Source: Shimia sp. (GTDB lineage: Bacteria; Pseudomonadota; Alphaproteobacteria; Rhodobacterales; Rhodobacteraceae). Taken from it: DNA of 56,908 nucleotides. The DNA is taken from contig NZ_JAKVCW010000022.1 in the NCBI RefSeq assembly GCF_022448905.1, forward strand, positions 1 to 56,908, in the 5' to 3' direction. Numbering within the stretch: the first letter of the stretch is position 1; the number at the start of each line of letters is the position of its first letter. Position numbers and translations under genes: made by a program. The notes under the pieces were generated by a model that did not search any database, was not told the DNA's origin, and saw nothing but the letters and a program-made list of their open reading frames with translations. This document shows positions 40,857 through 49,602 of this stretch, piece by piece.

Positions 40857-42173
40857 ATGAGAAACAACCTGACATGTACGGTTGCGTTGGCTGCACTGAC
40901 TGCGGGCGCGGGTGTCGCAAGCGCAGAGGACCTGACGCTGTGCTGGGCGGCATGGGATCCCGCCAATGCGTTGATTGAACTAAGCAAAGATTTCGAAGAG
41001 AAGTCTGGTCACAAAATGAGCTTTGAGTTTGTGCCCTGGCCCAACTTTGCCGACCGGATGCTGAACGAACTGAACTCCGGCGGCAAGTTGTGCGATCTGA
41101 TGATTGGCGACAGCCAGTGGATCGGCGGTGGTGCCGAAAACGGACACTACGTTAAACTGAACGATTTCTTCGATGCAGAAGGCATCACTATGGAAGATTT
41201 CATCCCGGCCACTGTGACAGGCTATGCGGAATGGCCAAAGAATACGCCGAACTACTGGGCGCTGCCTGCGTTTGGGGATGTGGTGGGCTGGACATACCGC
41301 AAAGATTGGTTTGAACGCCCGGAAATTCAGGAGGCTTACAAAGCCAAACACGGGCACGATCTTGCCGTTCCTGAAACGCTAGACGAGCTCAAGAACATAG
41401 CCCAGTTTTTCCAGGAGCGGGAAATCGACGGCACAAAGGTTTATGGCGCGGCGATCTATACTGAGCGTGGATCGGAAGGCATCACCATGGGCGTCACCAA
41501 CGCGCTCTACAACTATGGATTTGAATATGGCAATCCTGAGAGCCCCTACGAGCTTGAAGGTTTTGTAAATTCCGCCGAAGCGGCCGCGGGGCTGGAGTTC
41601 TACAAAACCCTCTACGACACAGCGACTCCTCCGGGATCTTCCAACTGGTATATGGGCGAAAACATTGATGCCTATAAATCGGGCCAGGTCGCACTTCAGA
41701 TGAATTTTGCCTTCATCTGGCCGGGTGTTGAGGCCGATCCCAATGTGGGCGGTGGCAAATCAGGTTATTTCCCCAACCCAGCCGGGCCGAGCGGTCAATT
41801 TGCACAGCTTGGCGGACAGGGGATTTCGGTGGTCGCGTATTCTGACAAGCAAGACGCGGCACTGGAATATATCAAGTGGTTTGCGCAGCCCGATATCCAG
41901 GCCCGTTGGTGGGAACTGGGAGGCTATTCTGCTCTGAAAGCAGTGGTGGAAGATCCGGGTTTTGCCACCAGTCAGCCCTATGCGCAGACCTTCCTTGACT
42001 CGATGGCGATCGTCAAAGATTTCTGGGCGGAACCGACCTATGCCGAACTGTTGCTGGCAATGCAGCAGCGTGTTCATGACTATGTGATTGCCGGAAATGG
42101 CACCGCGCAGACAGCTCTGGACGGTCTGGTCAAGGATTGGGTCGAAGTCTTCGAAGACGACGGCAAAATATGA
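40857..42173 (+). CDS. sugar/polyol ABC transporter, periplasmic binding protein
   Basis: A 438-residue family 1 extracellular binding protein. It has a Sec signal peptide (MRNNLTCTVALAALTAGAGVASA), then ELSKDFEEKSGHKMSFEFVPWPNFADRML, typical of sugar-binding proteins. The region SGQVALQMNFAFIWPGVE near residue 280 and the C-terminal GYSALKAVVEDP also fit. It is the first gene of the operon after two LacI-type operators. A GGAGG/AAGGA region precedes the ATG. The substrate is not readable, but the operon's kinase suggests a small ketose or polyol. Confidence 0.9.
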   Translation: MRNNLTCTVALAALTAGAGVASAEDLTLCWAAWDPANALIELSKDFEEKSGHKMSFEFVPWPNFADRMLNELNSGGKLCDLMIGDSQWIGGGAENGHYVKLNDFFDAEGITMEDFIPATVTGYAEWPKNTPNYWALPAFGDVVGWTYRKDWFERPEIQEAYKAKHGHDLAVPETLDELKNIAQFFQEREIDGTKVYGAAIYTERGSEGITMGVTNALYNYGFEYGNPESPYELEGFVNSAEAAAGLEFYKTLYDTATPPGSSNWYMGENIDAYKSGQVALQMNFAFIWPGVEADPNVGGGKSGYFPNPAGPSGQFAQLGGQGISVVAYSDKQDAALEYIKWFAQPDIQARWWELGGYSALKAVVEDPGFATSQPYAQTFLDSMAIVKDFWAEPTYAELLLAMQQRVHDYVIAGNGTAQTALDGLVKDWVEVFEDDGKI

Positions 42174-42210
42174 GCAGTGACACGGGGCCGAACCTGTTCG
42201 GTACTCATTT

Positions 42211-42235
42211 CCCGACCGGCGCCAGGCTGGTCGGG
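42211..42235 (+). other. intercistronic stem-loop after the binding-protein gene
   Basis: CCCGACC and GGTCGGG pair perfectly around an 11-base loop, 38 bp after the stop, with no T-run. Such hairpins often protect the upstream mRNA so that binding protein is made in excess over the permeases. Confidence 0.6.
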
Positions 42236-42286
42236 AGCATCAAACGACCCATCCGAAATAGCCTCATCTAAGGGAACGCTGTTCCG

Positions 42287-43249
42287 ATGAAGGACCCCAA
42301 AATGGTTTACACACCTATCGAGAAGCTCGCCCAGGCGACGCCCCAGCCGATGGCGCAAAAAGTCAGGGGCTTGTCCGACCGGGCGATTGCCTGGATTTTC
42401 GTGGCTCCGTCGATCTTTCTGTTGCTGGCGGTAAACATCTTTCCGCTGATCTGGACGATCAGGCTGAGCTTTACAAACTTCAAGGTCAACCGGGCCAACC
42501 GCGATATCGAATTTATTGGATTACGCAACTACGAGCGCATTCTGACAGACAGCGACATCTGGATGACGATGCAGGCGACCGCCCATTTCTTGATCTGGAC
42601 CATCGTGCTGCAGGTGCTGATCGGGTTCGCACTGGCCTACCTGATTAACATGAAATTCAAGGGCAATGATCTGTGGACCACGATTATCGTACTGCCCATG
42701 ATGCTCAGCCCAGCGGTTGTTGGCAACTTCTGGACCTTTCTGTACCAGCCGCAAATCGGTCTGTTCAACTACGTGGTGACGTTCTTCACTGGCGGGGATC
42801 CGTCAAGTTTCTCGATGATCGGGGACGTGCATCTGGCGCCATGGGCCATCGTGATTGCCGACACATGGATGTGGACACCCTTCGTCATGCTGATTTGCCT
42901 GGCTGGGCTGCGTTCCATCCCGGATTCAATCTACGAAGCCGCAGAATGTGACCGTGCAAGTAAGTGGCGCCAATTCTGGACCATCACGGTTCCCATGGTG
43001 CTACCGTTCCTGATGTTGGCCGTGCTGTTCCGTGGCATCGAAAACTTCAAGATGTTCGATCTTGTGGTGCAACTAACCGGCGGAGGGCCGGGCAACACCA
43101 CGACCCTCACATCCATAGATCTGAAGCGGGAAGCCTTTGAAAAATGGCGCACAGGGTATTCGTCCGCCTACGCGGTGATCCTGTTTGTGACCGTGTTTGG
43201 CCTCGCGTCGATCTATGTCAAAGCTTTGAACAAGGTCAAAGAAAGATGA
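42287..43249 (+). CDS. sugar ABC transporter permease 1 (MalF/UgpA type)
   Basis: A 320-residue six-helix permease. The ATPase-contacting EAA loop is IYEAAECDRASKWRQFWTITVPM, followed by PFLMLAVLFRGIENFKMFD and LTGGGPGNTT, standard for the MalF/UgpA side of sugar importers. The start at 42287 is weakly supported; ATG 42302 is an alternative. The end overlaps the second permease (ATGA). Confidence 0.9.
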   Translation: MKDPKMVYTPIEKLAQATPQPMAQKVRGLSDRAIAWIFVAPSIFLLLAVNIFPLIWTIRLSFTNFKVNRANRDIEFIGLRNYERILTDSDIWMTMQATAHFLIWTIVLQVLIGFALAYLINMKFKGNDLWTTIIVLPMMLSPAVVGNFWTFLYQPQIGLFNYVVTFFTGGDPSSFSMIGDVHLAPWAIVIADTWMWTPFVMLICLAGLRSIPDSIYEAAECDRASKWRQFWTITVPMVLPFLMLAVLFRGIENFKMFDLVVQLTGGGPGNTTTLTSIDLKREAFEKWRTGYSSAYAVILFVTVFGLASIYVKALNKVKER

Positions 43250-44184
43250 GCTTTTCTGTTACTGAACCAACCATTCGGACCAAATGGTTCGCGGGGACAG
43301 CTGTTATCCTTTACGCCGTGATCACGATCTTGCCGTTGATGTGGATCGTGGCGACCGGGTTCAAATCACCCGCGGACTCGATCGCTTATCCGCCCAAGGT
43401 GGTGTTCGAGCCAACTCTGGAAGGATACGTAAACCTTTTCACAACGCGTACGCGACTTGCCGAAGGTGATATGGCGGCTCTGCCACCAGCAGAGACATGG
43501 TACGAGAAAATCGTGCGGGATCAGGGGCAGATCATTTCCGGCCCGTCGCGCTATGGCGAACGATTCCTGAACTCTGTCATCATCGGATTCGGCTCGACCG
43601 TGCTCTGCATGGTGCTTGGCACGGCTGCTGCCTACGCATTCAGCCGCTTTCGAGTGCCACTTAAGGACGATCTGTTGTTCTTTATCCTGTCGACGCGGAT
43701 GATGCCGCCTATTGCGGTCGCAATTCCAATTTTCCTGATGTTCCGGCAGCTGGGTCTGAATGACACGCATCTGGGAATGATCCTGCTGTACACAGCGGTG
43801 AACCTGTCCTTGTCGGTCTGGCTTCTGAAGGGCTTCATCGACGAGATCCCGGTGGAGTACGAAGAGGCTGCGCTGATCGATGGATACACAAGGTTTCAGG
43901 CATTTTACAAAGTCGTGTTGCCGCAGGCGGCCACGGGTATCGCCTCGACCGCGATCTTCTGTCTGATTTTTGCCTGGAATGAATACGCCTTTGCAGTGTT
44001 GCTGACATCCGGCACGGCGCAAACCGCGCCACCCTTTATCCCGACAATCATAGGCGTTGGCGGCAAAGACTGGCCGGCTGTCGCTGCCGGGGCCACCATC
44101 TTTCTGGTGCCGGTTATGGTTTTCACCATCCTGCTGCGCAAACACTTGCTGCGTGGGATCACTTTTGGGGCGGTACGCAAATGA
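43246..44184 (+). CDS. sugar ABC transporter permease 2 (MalG/UgpE type)
   Basis: A 312-residue six-helix permease with the EAA motif EYEEAALIDGYTRFQAFYKVVLP and the characteristic C-terminal LLRKHLLRGITFGAVRK. An unusually long periplasmic loop (about residues 60-110) includes an RTRLAEGDMAALPP stretch. The ATG overlaps the first permease stop, and the next small gene overlaps its end by 4 bp. Confidence 0.9.
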   Translation: MSFSVTEPTIRTKWFAGTAVILYAVITILPLMWIVATGFKSPADSIAYPPKVVFEPTLEGYVNLFTTRTRLAEGDMAALPPAETWYEKIVRDQGQIISGPSRYGERFLNSVIIGFGSTVLCMVLGTAAAYAFSRFRVPLKDDLLFFILSTRMMPPIAVAIPIFLMFRQLGLNDTHLGMILLYTAVNLSLSVWLLKGFIDEIPVEYEEAALIDGYTRFQAFYKVVLPQAATGIASTAIFCLIFAWNEYAFAVLLTSGTAQTAPPFIPTIIGVGGKDWPAVAAGATIFLVPVMVFTILLRKHLLRGITFGAVRK

Positions 44185-44369
44185 GACAATTTTTCAATGG
44201 CTTGATTGGGCTACGGCGCGGCGCGTGGGAAATACTGGCGTCAACAATGATCGCCGTCGGAGTGGTCATGCTGATGCAACCCTTTCTGCTTGGGTTGTTC
44301 ACCTATTCCTTCATTGTCACCCTGAGCGGCACGGTGATGTTCATCATCGTCAGCCACTTTCCGGAGTAA
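44181..44369 (+). CDS. small two-TM membrane protein in the ABC operon
   Basis: A 62-residue protein with two hydrophobic helices (WEILASTMIAVGVVMLMQPF; SFIVTLSGTVMFIIVSHF) joined by a short turn. It overlaps the second permease (ATGA) and lies 4 bp before the first ATPase. It occupies the place that DUF2160 holds in GlpSTPQUV-type glycerol transporters but does not look like DUF2160. It may be an accessory subunit of the importer. Confidence 0.7.
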   Translation: MRQFFNGLIGLRRGAWEILASTMIAVGVVMLMQPFLLGLFTYSFIVTLSGTVMFIIVSHFPE

Positions 44370-44373
44370 ACAG

Positions 44374-45471
44374 ATGGCACAAATACGTATCGAAAATGTG
44401 CGCAAGGACTTTGGAACTTTCAACGCGGTTCAGTCGTCGACATTCACAATCGAAGATGGCGAGTTCTTCATGCTGCTGGGGCCTTCGGGGTGTGGAAAAA
44501 CCACCACGCTGCGCATGATGGCCGGGCTTGAATTGCCCACAAGTGGAGAGATCTACATTGATGGGGAAGAGGTGGGTATGAAGCCCGCCAGTCAGCGCGA
44601 TATTGCTTTTGTCTTTCAGATGTTTGCGCTCTATCCGCATATGAATGTCGGTAAAAACATCAGCTACCCGCTCCTGAGCCAGGGCATGTCAAAGGCAGAG
44701 GCTAAGAAAAAGGTCGACGAGGTCGCTCAGATCCTTGGCATTTCGGACATCCTCAAGAAGCCAGTTGGTGGGCTTTCTGGCGGGGATCGTCAACGCGTAG
44801 CACTTGGGCGCGCGATTGTGCGTAATCCCAAAGCCTTCTTTATGGACGAACCGTTGGGGGCCCTTGACGCCGAGTTTCGCGAGCATATGGCAGAGGAGCT
44901 GCGCGCTTTGCATGACCGGATGGGCGCGACCACGGTTTACGTGACCCATGATCAGCTGGAGGCCATGCAAATGGGCGACAAAATTGTGGTGATGAACCAC
45001 GGCGTTGTCGAGCAATTTGGCGTGCCGCAGGACATCTATGATTGGCCTGCCACGATGTTTGTCGCCAGCTTCATCGGCTCGCCTGCCATGAACTTTCTGG
45101 AATTCCACGGCATGGTCGGCAGTGGCGCAACATCGCTGACACTGGGCGATAGCGAGATCAGCATCCCGCAAATGAGATCGGGCGCCACAGGTGATCTGGC
45201 CATGGGCATTCGGCCAGAGCACGTTCACCTGAATGACACGAGCACCTATCGGGGTGAGGTCATCGCAACGGAATATCTGGGAACCACCCAGATAGTCACC
45301 CTGAACACTCCGAATGGAGAGGTCAAAGCGCGCGTCGCCTCCAGCAAGAAAGTGGCCGTGGGTGAAACAGCCGGATTGGGTTTTGACGAGCGTTCGATTT
45401 CAGTTTTTGACAAACAAAGCCAGCGCGCCTTGTTGTCGGCAGGAAATGAAGGAGTATTGCAGCATGGCTGA
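44374..45471 (+). CDS. sugar ABC transporter ATPase 1 (MalK/UgpC type)
   Basis: A 365-residue ATPase with Walker A GPSGCGKTTTL, Q-loop FQMFALYPHMNV, signature LSGGDRQRV (the second Q of LSGGQ replaced by D, a common variant), Walker B FFMDEPLGALDAE and an H-loop VTHDQLEAM. A C-terminal TOBE/MOP regulatory domain follows (MGIRPEHVHL). It overlaps the second ATPase gene by 8 bp, so the transporter probably uses a heterodimer of two ATPases. Confidence 0.9.
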   Translation: MAQIRIENVRKDFGTFNAVQSSTFTIEDGEFFMLLGPSGCGKTTTLRMMAGLELPTSGEIYIDGEEVGMKPASQRDIAFVFQMFALYPHMNVGKNISYPLLSQGMSKAEAKKKVDEVAQILGISDILKKPVGGLSGGDRQRVALGRAIVRNPKAFFMDEPLGALDAEFREHMAEELRALHDRMGATTVYVTHDQLEAMQMGDKIVVMNHGVVEQFGVPQDIYDWPATMFVASFIGSPAMNFLEFHGMVGSGATSLTLGDSEISIPQMRSGATGDLAMGIRPEHVHLNDTSTYRGEVIATEYLGTTQIVTLNTPNGEVKARVASSKKVAVGETAGLGFDERSISVFDKQSQRALLSAGNEGVLQHG

Positions 45472-46459
45472 GGTAGAACTTCGTAACATCAGCAAGAGCT
45501 TTGATGGCGTTTTTGCCTTGAACAATGTGTCCATGACGATACCCGATGGGGCCTTCGTGGTTCTGCTGGGACCAACAGGAGCGGGCAAAACCACAACGCT
45601 GCGCATGGTGTCTGGTCTGGACAAACCTGACAGAGGCGACGTGCTAGTGAACGGCCACAGCTTGGCGGGTTTGACCCCGGCCCAGCGCAACGTTGCGATG
45701 GTTTTTCAGCAATACTCGCTGTACCCGCATCTGACGGTCTATGAAAACCTTGCCTTTCCCCTGCGTTCTCCACTGCTCAAGACCTCAGAGGAAGACATCA
45801 AGGTCAAGGTGAGTCGCGTGGCGGAAACACTTCAGATTGCGCACAAGCTAGACAACAAGGCCACGGCCCTGTCCGGTGGCGAAATGCAGCGGGTGTCAAT
45901 CGGTCGGGCGCTCGTGCGCAGTCCCGAGCTTTACCTTATGGACGAGCCGCTAAGTTCTCTTGACGCCAAGTTGCGCGCGGATTTGCGGATTGAACTTAAA
46001 AGCATACAGGCGGATTCCGGCGCGACTGTACTCTATGTCACACATGACCAGATCGAAGCCATGACAATGGCCACACATGTCGGCGTTCTGAACGAAGGCA
46101 AGCTGATCCAGTTCGGATCGCCCAGAGAGATTTACGAAGACCCGGTCGATATTTACGCGGCCAGCCGCCTAGGGCAACCGCGCATCAATATCCTGCCCGC
46201 AGATCTTTTTGGACATGCCCCAACAGGTGCGACTTCCATTGGACTGCGCCCCGAGCAAATCCATCAGGGCGAAGGTCAGGAAAGTCTGGTCACGCGAGTG
46301 GAACATCTGGGCGATCAAACAAGGCTGCACCTGTCACTCAAGGATCATGATCTTACCACAGTTACAGACGCTCACACCCAGCTTGCAGCAGGCGATATCG
46401 TTCGCATTTCGCCGCAGAACCCATTTTTCTTCGACGCCGCAGGCGACCGGATTCACTAA
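45464..46459 (+). CDS. sugar ABC transporter ATPase 2
   Basis: A 331-residue ATPase: Walker A GPTGAGKTTTL, Q-loop FQQYSLYPHLTV, signature LSGGEMQRV, Walker B LYLMDEPLSSLDAK and VTHDQIEAM, then a shorter TOBE domain (IGLRPEQIHQ). The start at 45464 is set by the overlap with the first ATPase; the longer frame is antisense-like padding. Two dissimilar ATPases are also seen in glycerol GlpS/GlpT systems. Confidence 0.9.
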   Translation: MAEVELRNISKSFDGVFALNNVSMTIPDGAFVVLLGPTGAGKTTTLRMVSGLDKPDRGDVLVNGHSLAGLTPAQRNVAMVFQQYSLYPHLTVYENLAFPLRSPLLKTSEEDIKVKVSRVAETLQIAHKLDNKATALSGGEMQRVSIGRALVRSPELYLMDEPLSSLDAKLRADLRIELKSIQADSGATVLYVTHDQIEAMTMATHVGVLNEGKLIQFGSPREIYEDPVDIYAASRLGQPRINILPADLFGHAPTGATSIGLRPEQIHQGEGQESLVTRVEHLGDQTRLHLSLKDHDLTTVTDAHTQLAAGDIVRISPQNPFFFDAAGDRIH

Positions 46460-46470
46460 GGACAAATCGC

Positions 46471-48093
46471 ATGACACAGTTCATCAACAAAAAAGAAGAC
46501 ATCGTTGCCGAAGCCGTTGACGGGACAATCGCCACCTCTGGCGGGCGGTTAAAGCGACTGGACGGCTATCCGCACATCCGCGTTGTTGTCAGATCAGATT
46601 GGGACAAGTCAAAAGTCGCAATCGTCTCGGGCGGTGGGTCCGGGCACGAACCGGCGCATGCCGGCTTTGTCGGCGAAGGTATGTTGACAGCGGCCGTATG
46701 TGGCGAGGTTTTTGCCTCGCCTTCCGTCGATGCGGTTCTTGCCGGAATTCTGGCGGTGACGGGCCCGGCGGGGTGTTTGTTAGTTGTCAAAAATTATACT
46801 GGCGACAGGCTGAATTTCGGTCTGGCCGCAGAAAGAGCGCGCGCTTTTGGCATCAGGGTCAATATGGTGATCGTCGACGATGATGTGGCCCTTCCAGACT
46901 TGCCACAAGCAAGAGGCGTCGCCGGTACACTGTTCGTACACAAGATTGCGGGGGCGCTGTCCGAAAACGGTGCAGATTTGGCGACCGTGACAGCCGCTGC
47001 CGAGAAAGTTATCAAAGGTGTGAGCTCGATCGGCATGTCGCTGGACACATGCACTGTTCCGGGGGCTCCGAAGGAAGAGCGCATCCCTCTGGGCAAAGCT
47101 GAGCTTGGTCTCGGTATTCATGGCGAAGCGGGGGTCGAACAGATTGATTATTCTGACGCCAAATCGGCCATTGGCCAATTGGTCGAAAAGCTGGCCACCT
47201 CTATTGATCCGAACAAACAATACGTGGCCTTGTTGAACAATCTGGGTGGGGCTTCGGTTCTTGAGATGTCCATTCTGGCTCATGAGTTGGTGAATTCGGG
47301 AATTGGCGCGCAGATTTCCCACATCGTTGGACCGGCAGCGATGATGACGTCGCTGGAAATGCGTGGCTTTTCAGTATCACTCTATTGTGCCAGCCCAGAG
47401 GAATTGATGGCCCTGCAAGCCACCACGCAGCTGAGCGCCTGGCCTGGCGTGAATTCAGTTAGTCCGGTTGAAATCATGCAATTGCCCGACGGCCTGAAAC
47501 CCATTCGTCCGCTTGCGTCAGACCATGCCGAAACCCGGTCTTTCCTGACACGTTGTTGCGAAATCCTGATCGCGGCAGAGGGCGATCTGAACGCTTTGGA
47601 TGCAAAGTCCGGTGATGGGGATACGGGAACGACATTGGCGGGCGCTGCCCGCGCATTGCTTAAGGCGATGGATGAATTACCGCTGGCTGATCACACTCAG
47701 CTTTACCGGGCGATTGGTCAGGAGTTGAGCCAGACCATGGGTGGTTCTTCCGGCGTGTTACTGGCTATCTTTTTTGCCGCAGCAGGAGACGCAGCCTCAA
47801 GCGGTTTGTCGATGAGCGAGGCCTTGCACTCAGGTCTGAACCGAATGCAGGAGATCGGTGGCGCTAATCTGGGGGATCGTACCATGATTGACGCGCTCAA
47901 ACCTGCGCTGGAAAAACTGGACGGTGGCTTGCCGCAGGCCGCCGAAGCCGCACGTGCAGGTGCCAACCAAACCGCGCACATGGATCGTGCCCGAGCAGGT
48001 CGGGCGTCTTATATCAATCCAGAGCAGCTGCGTGGCAATATCGACCCTGGCGCCGAGGCTGTCGCGCGATTATTGGAAAGACTCTCCGTGTGA
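46471..48093 (+). CDS. dihydroxyacetone-type kinase (DhaK–DhaL fusion)
   Basis: A 540-residue two-domain kinase. The DhaK half (about 1-330) contains IVSGGGSGHEPAHAGFVG, and the His that binds the substrate carbonyl lies in LGIHGEAGVE. The DhaL half (about 350-540) binds ATP with KSGDGDTGTTLA and MGGSSGVL. As a single ATP-dependent enzyme it phosphorylates dihydroxyacetone, or in related operons tetruloses such as erythrulose. It follows the transporter by 11 bp, so it handles the imported substrate. Confidence 0.9.
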   Translation: MTQFINKKEDIVAEAVDGTIATSGGRLKRLDGYPHIRVVVRSDWDKSKVAIVSGGGSGHEPAHAGFVGEGMLTAAVCGEVFASPSVDAVLAGILAVTGPAGCLLVVKNYTGDRLNFGLAAERARAFGIRVNMVIVDDDVALPDLPQARGVAGTLFVHKIAGALSENGADLATVTAAAEKVIKGVSSIGMSLDTCTVPGAPKEERIPLGKAELGLGIHGEAGVEQIDYSDAKSAIGQLVEKLATSIDPNKQYVALLNNLGGASVLEMSILAHELVNSGIGAQISHIVGPAAMMTSLEMRGFSVSLYCASPEELMALQATTQLSAWPGVNSVSPVEIMQLPDGLKPIRPLASDHAETRSFLTRCCEILIAAEGDLNALDAKSGDGDTGTTLAGAARALLKAMDELPLADHTQLYRAIGQELSQTMGGSSGVLLAIFFAAAGDAASSGLSMSEALHSGLNRMQEIGGANLGDRTMIDALKPALEKLDGGLPQAAEAARAGANQTAHMDRARAGRASYINPEQLRGNIDPGAEAVARLLERLSV

Positions 48094-48784
48094 TGTTGCA
48101 AAGATAAATTCTGTACACTTCGCTGCAAGTTTCCCGATAACAAAAGCAAAGAGATAAAACCAATTTTTCGATCTCGGATGGTGGTCAAAAAATGTGAAAA
48201 CAGCACTTATTTGACGAACGTTGTAGTGCTTCCGGTTTGGGGCTTCTTTGCGATGGCCGATAGCAGCAATTCGCGGTCGACATTAATGAGAAGTACGGTA
48301 TTCAGTGAAGGCTCGTAGCTGCCGATCGCCGCAACTTGGTTGAACGGCGCCAATGCGAGATAAAGCTGCCGTTCACCTATCTGAGTGCCGCGACTGGTAG
48401 CTGCGCATTGCCGACATTGGGACATCGCGCAGCATCGGCCAAAGTGGGCTCGAACCGGACTTGCGGCAGTGCGGCAGCGTGTCCGCAGCGAAGCTGCGCG
48501 CGAACCAAGGTTATCAACTGCTGGTGCCAGCCCAAAGCGGACCCATGCATGGTTACCAGTTAGGCGGGCCGACACATGCAGGCCGGGCGGATAGCCGACT
48601 TTCGCTGCGGTTCGCACCAAGGTCTACTACGCGGGACTTTCCGGACTTATGCATTTGACGCTCAAAAGTCTGCTTTCGGCATGCTCGCTGGAAAACCTTT
48701 GTATTTCACCAACAGAATAGCGCCACTTGCCTACGAACTAAGATGTGGAGACAATGGTGACGACTTTCAATCGTAAAGCTGACC
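48094..48784. repeat. gene-free composite of three dispersed repeat modules
   Basis: In order: a 50-bp module (48310-48359, reverse of 25530-25579), the GCATTGCCGACATTGGGACA module (48406-48450, same as 32274-32319), and the 87-bp repeat (48445-48531, reverse of 8770 and 13277). GCCCAAAGCGGAC follows, also seen right of the IS. No gene is supported; the frames that span it are chance. Confidence 0.8.
48445..48531 (-). repeat. 87-bp dispersed repeat, copy 3
   Basis: It is the reverse-orientation copy of the elements at 8770-8856 and 13277-13363, with the same length. Confidence 0.85.
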
Positions 48785-49543
48785 ATGAACCTAACCGACG
48801 AAGAAGCCGATCTGATCTTTTCGATTATGCGTGACCTGAGTGGAGAATTTGACCATTCCGAGGTTCGTCGGCGTGTGGGTCAGAAGATGCTTGATCTTCT
48901 CAAGGCCGATTATTTCGCGTCCTACGTCTGGGATGAGGATGCTCAGAAATTCGTGTCCTGTGTTCAGATCAACATGACCGACGACAACTTGCGTCGCTAC
49001 GAAAGCTACTTCCAGTTTCACGACCCGATCACGCCGACCCTGCAAAAACGAAAGAAGGCGACGCCAGTTAGCGAAGTGATGCGGCATGACCGTCTGGTCA
49101 AGACCGAGTTCTTCAATGATTTCCTGAAGCAGGACGGCCTGTGCTACGGCATGAACTACTTCGCCTATGACCGGGGCGACAATATCGGCGACCTGAGGAT
49201 ATGGCGTGGGGCGAACCGTGAGGACTTTACATCCAGGGAGGCTCAAATCGTGGACGCCGTGGGGCCGAGCCTGGTCAATGCCCTGATCCGGGCGAGGAGT
49301 GCAGTCGAGCAGTTGCCGTCCCTGAGGTTCGCCCAAATTGCCGACGATCTGGGGTTCACGGTTCGGGAAGCCGAGGTGGCGGACCTTTTGGTTACCGGGC
49401 TCACAGACGACGAAATCTGCGGCAAGCTCGGCGTCTCCAAGCCCACGCTGCGTTCCCATATTGCGTCCCTCTTCCGGAAATCGGGCCTGAAAAGACGCAC
49501 GCAACTGGCGCAATTCCTGGCCGAGAAAAATCATCATTTGTGA
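48785..49543 (+). CDS. LuxR-family transcriptional regulator
   Basis: A 252-residue regulator. The C-terminal LuxR/FixJ helix-turn-helix (about 190-250) reads FTVREAEVADLLVTGLTDDEICGKLGVSKPTLRSH...LFRKSGLKRRTQL. The first ~180 residues look like a GAF/autoinducer-type sensor (DYFASYVWDEDAQKFVSCVQIN), but no known ligand motif stands out. It lies 59 bp before the amidase gene on the same strand and is the likely activator of the amidase–ABC operon. Its stop codon falls within a dyad. Confidence 0.85.
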   Translation: MNLTDEEADLIFSIMRDLSGEFDHSEVRRRVGQKMLDLLKADYFASYVWDEDAQKFVSCVQINMTDDNLRRYESYFQFHDPITPTLQKRKKATPVSEVMRHDRLVKTEFFNDFLKQDGLCYGMNYFAYDRGDNIGDLRIWRGANREDFTSREAQIVDAVGPSLVNALIRARSAVEQLPSLRFAQIADDLGFTVREAEVADLLVTGLTDDEICGKLGVSKPTLRSHIASLFRKSGLKRRTQLAQFLAEKNHHL

Positions 49544-49547
49544 TGAT
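49530..49547. promoter_or_regulatory. dyad across the LuxR-type stop codon
   Basis: ATCATCA-TTTG-TGATGAT is a perfect 7-bp inverted repeat, which includes the TGA stop. It may be an activator site for the amidase operon or a small hairpin. Confidence 0.45.
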
Positions 49548-49574
49548 AGGAAACTGAACCGGCCAGTTTCTATC
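49545..49574. promoter_or_regulatory. second dyad upstream of the amidase gene
   Basis: GATAGGAAACTG and CAGTTTCTATC form an inverted repeat (one base bulged) with a 7-base spacer, ending 28 bp before the amidase start. It is a candidate regulator site or an attenuator-like hairpin. Confidence 0.5.
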
Positions 49575-49602
49575 CTGTTTCCCAAACATCAGGGAGGCAA
49601 GG

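Noticed and set aside
48207..48620. 137-codon minus-strand frame across the repeat block
   Set aside because: It runs through three joined repeat modules and has no recognisable domain or ribosome-binding site.
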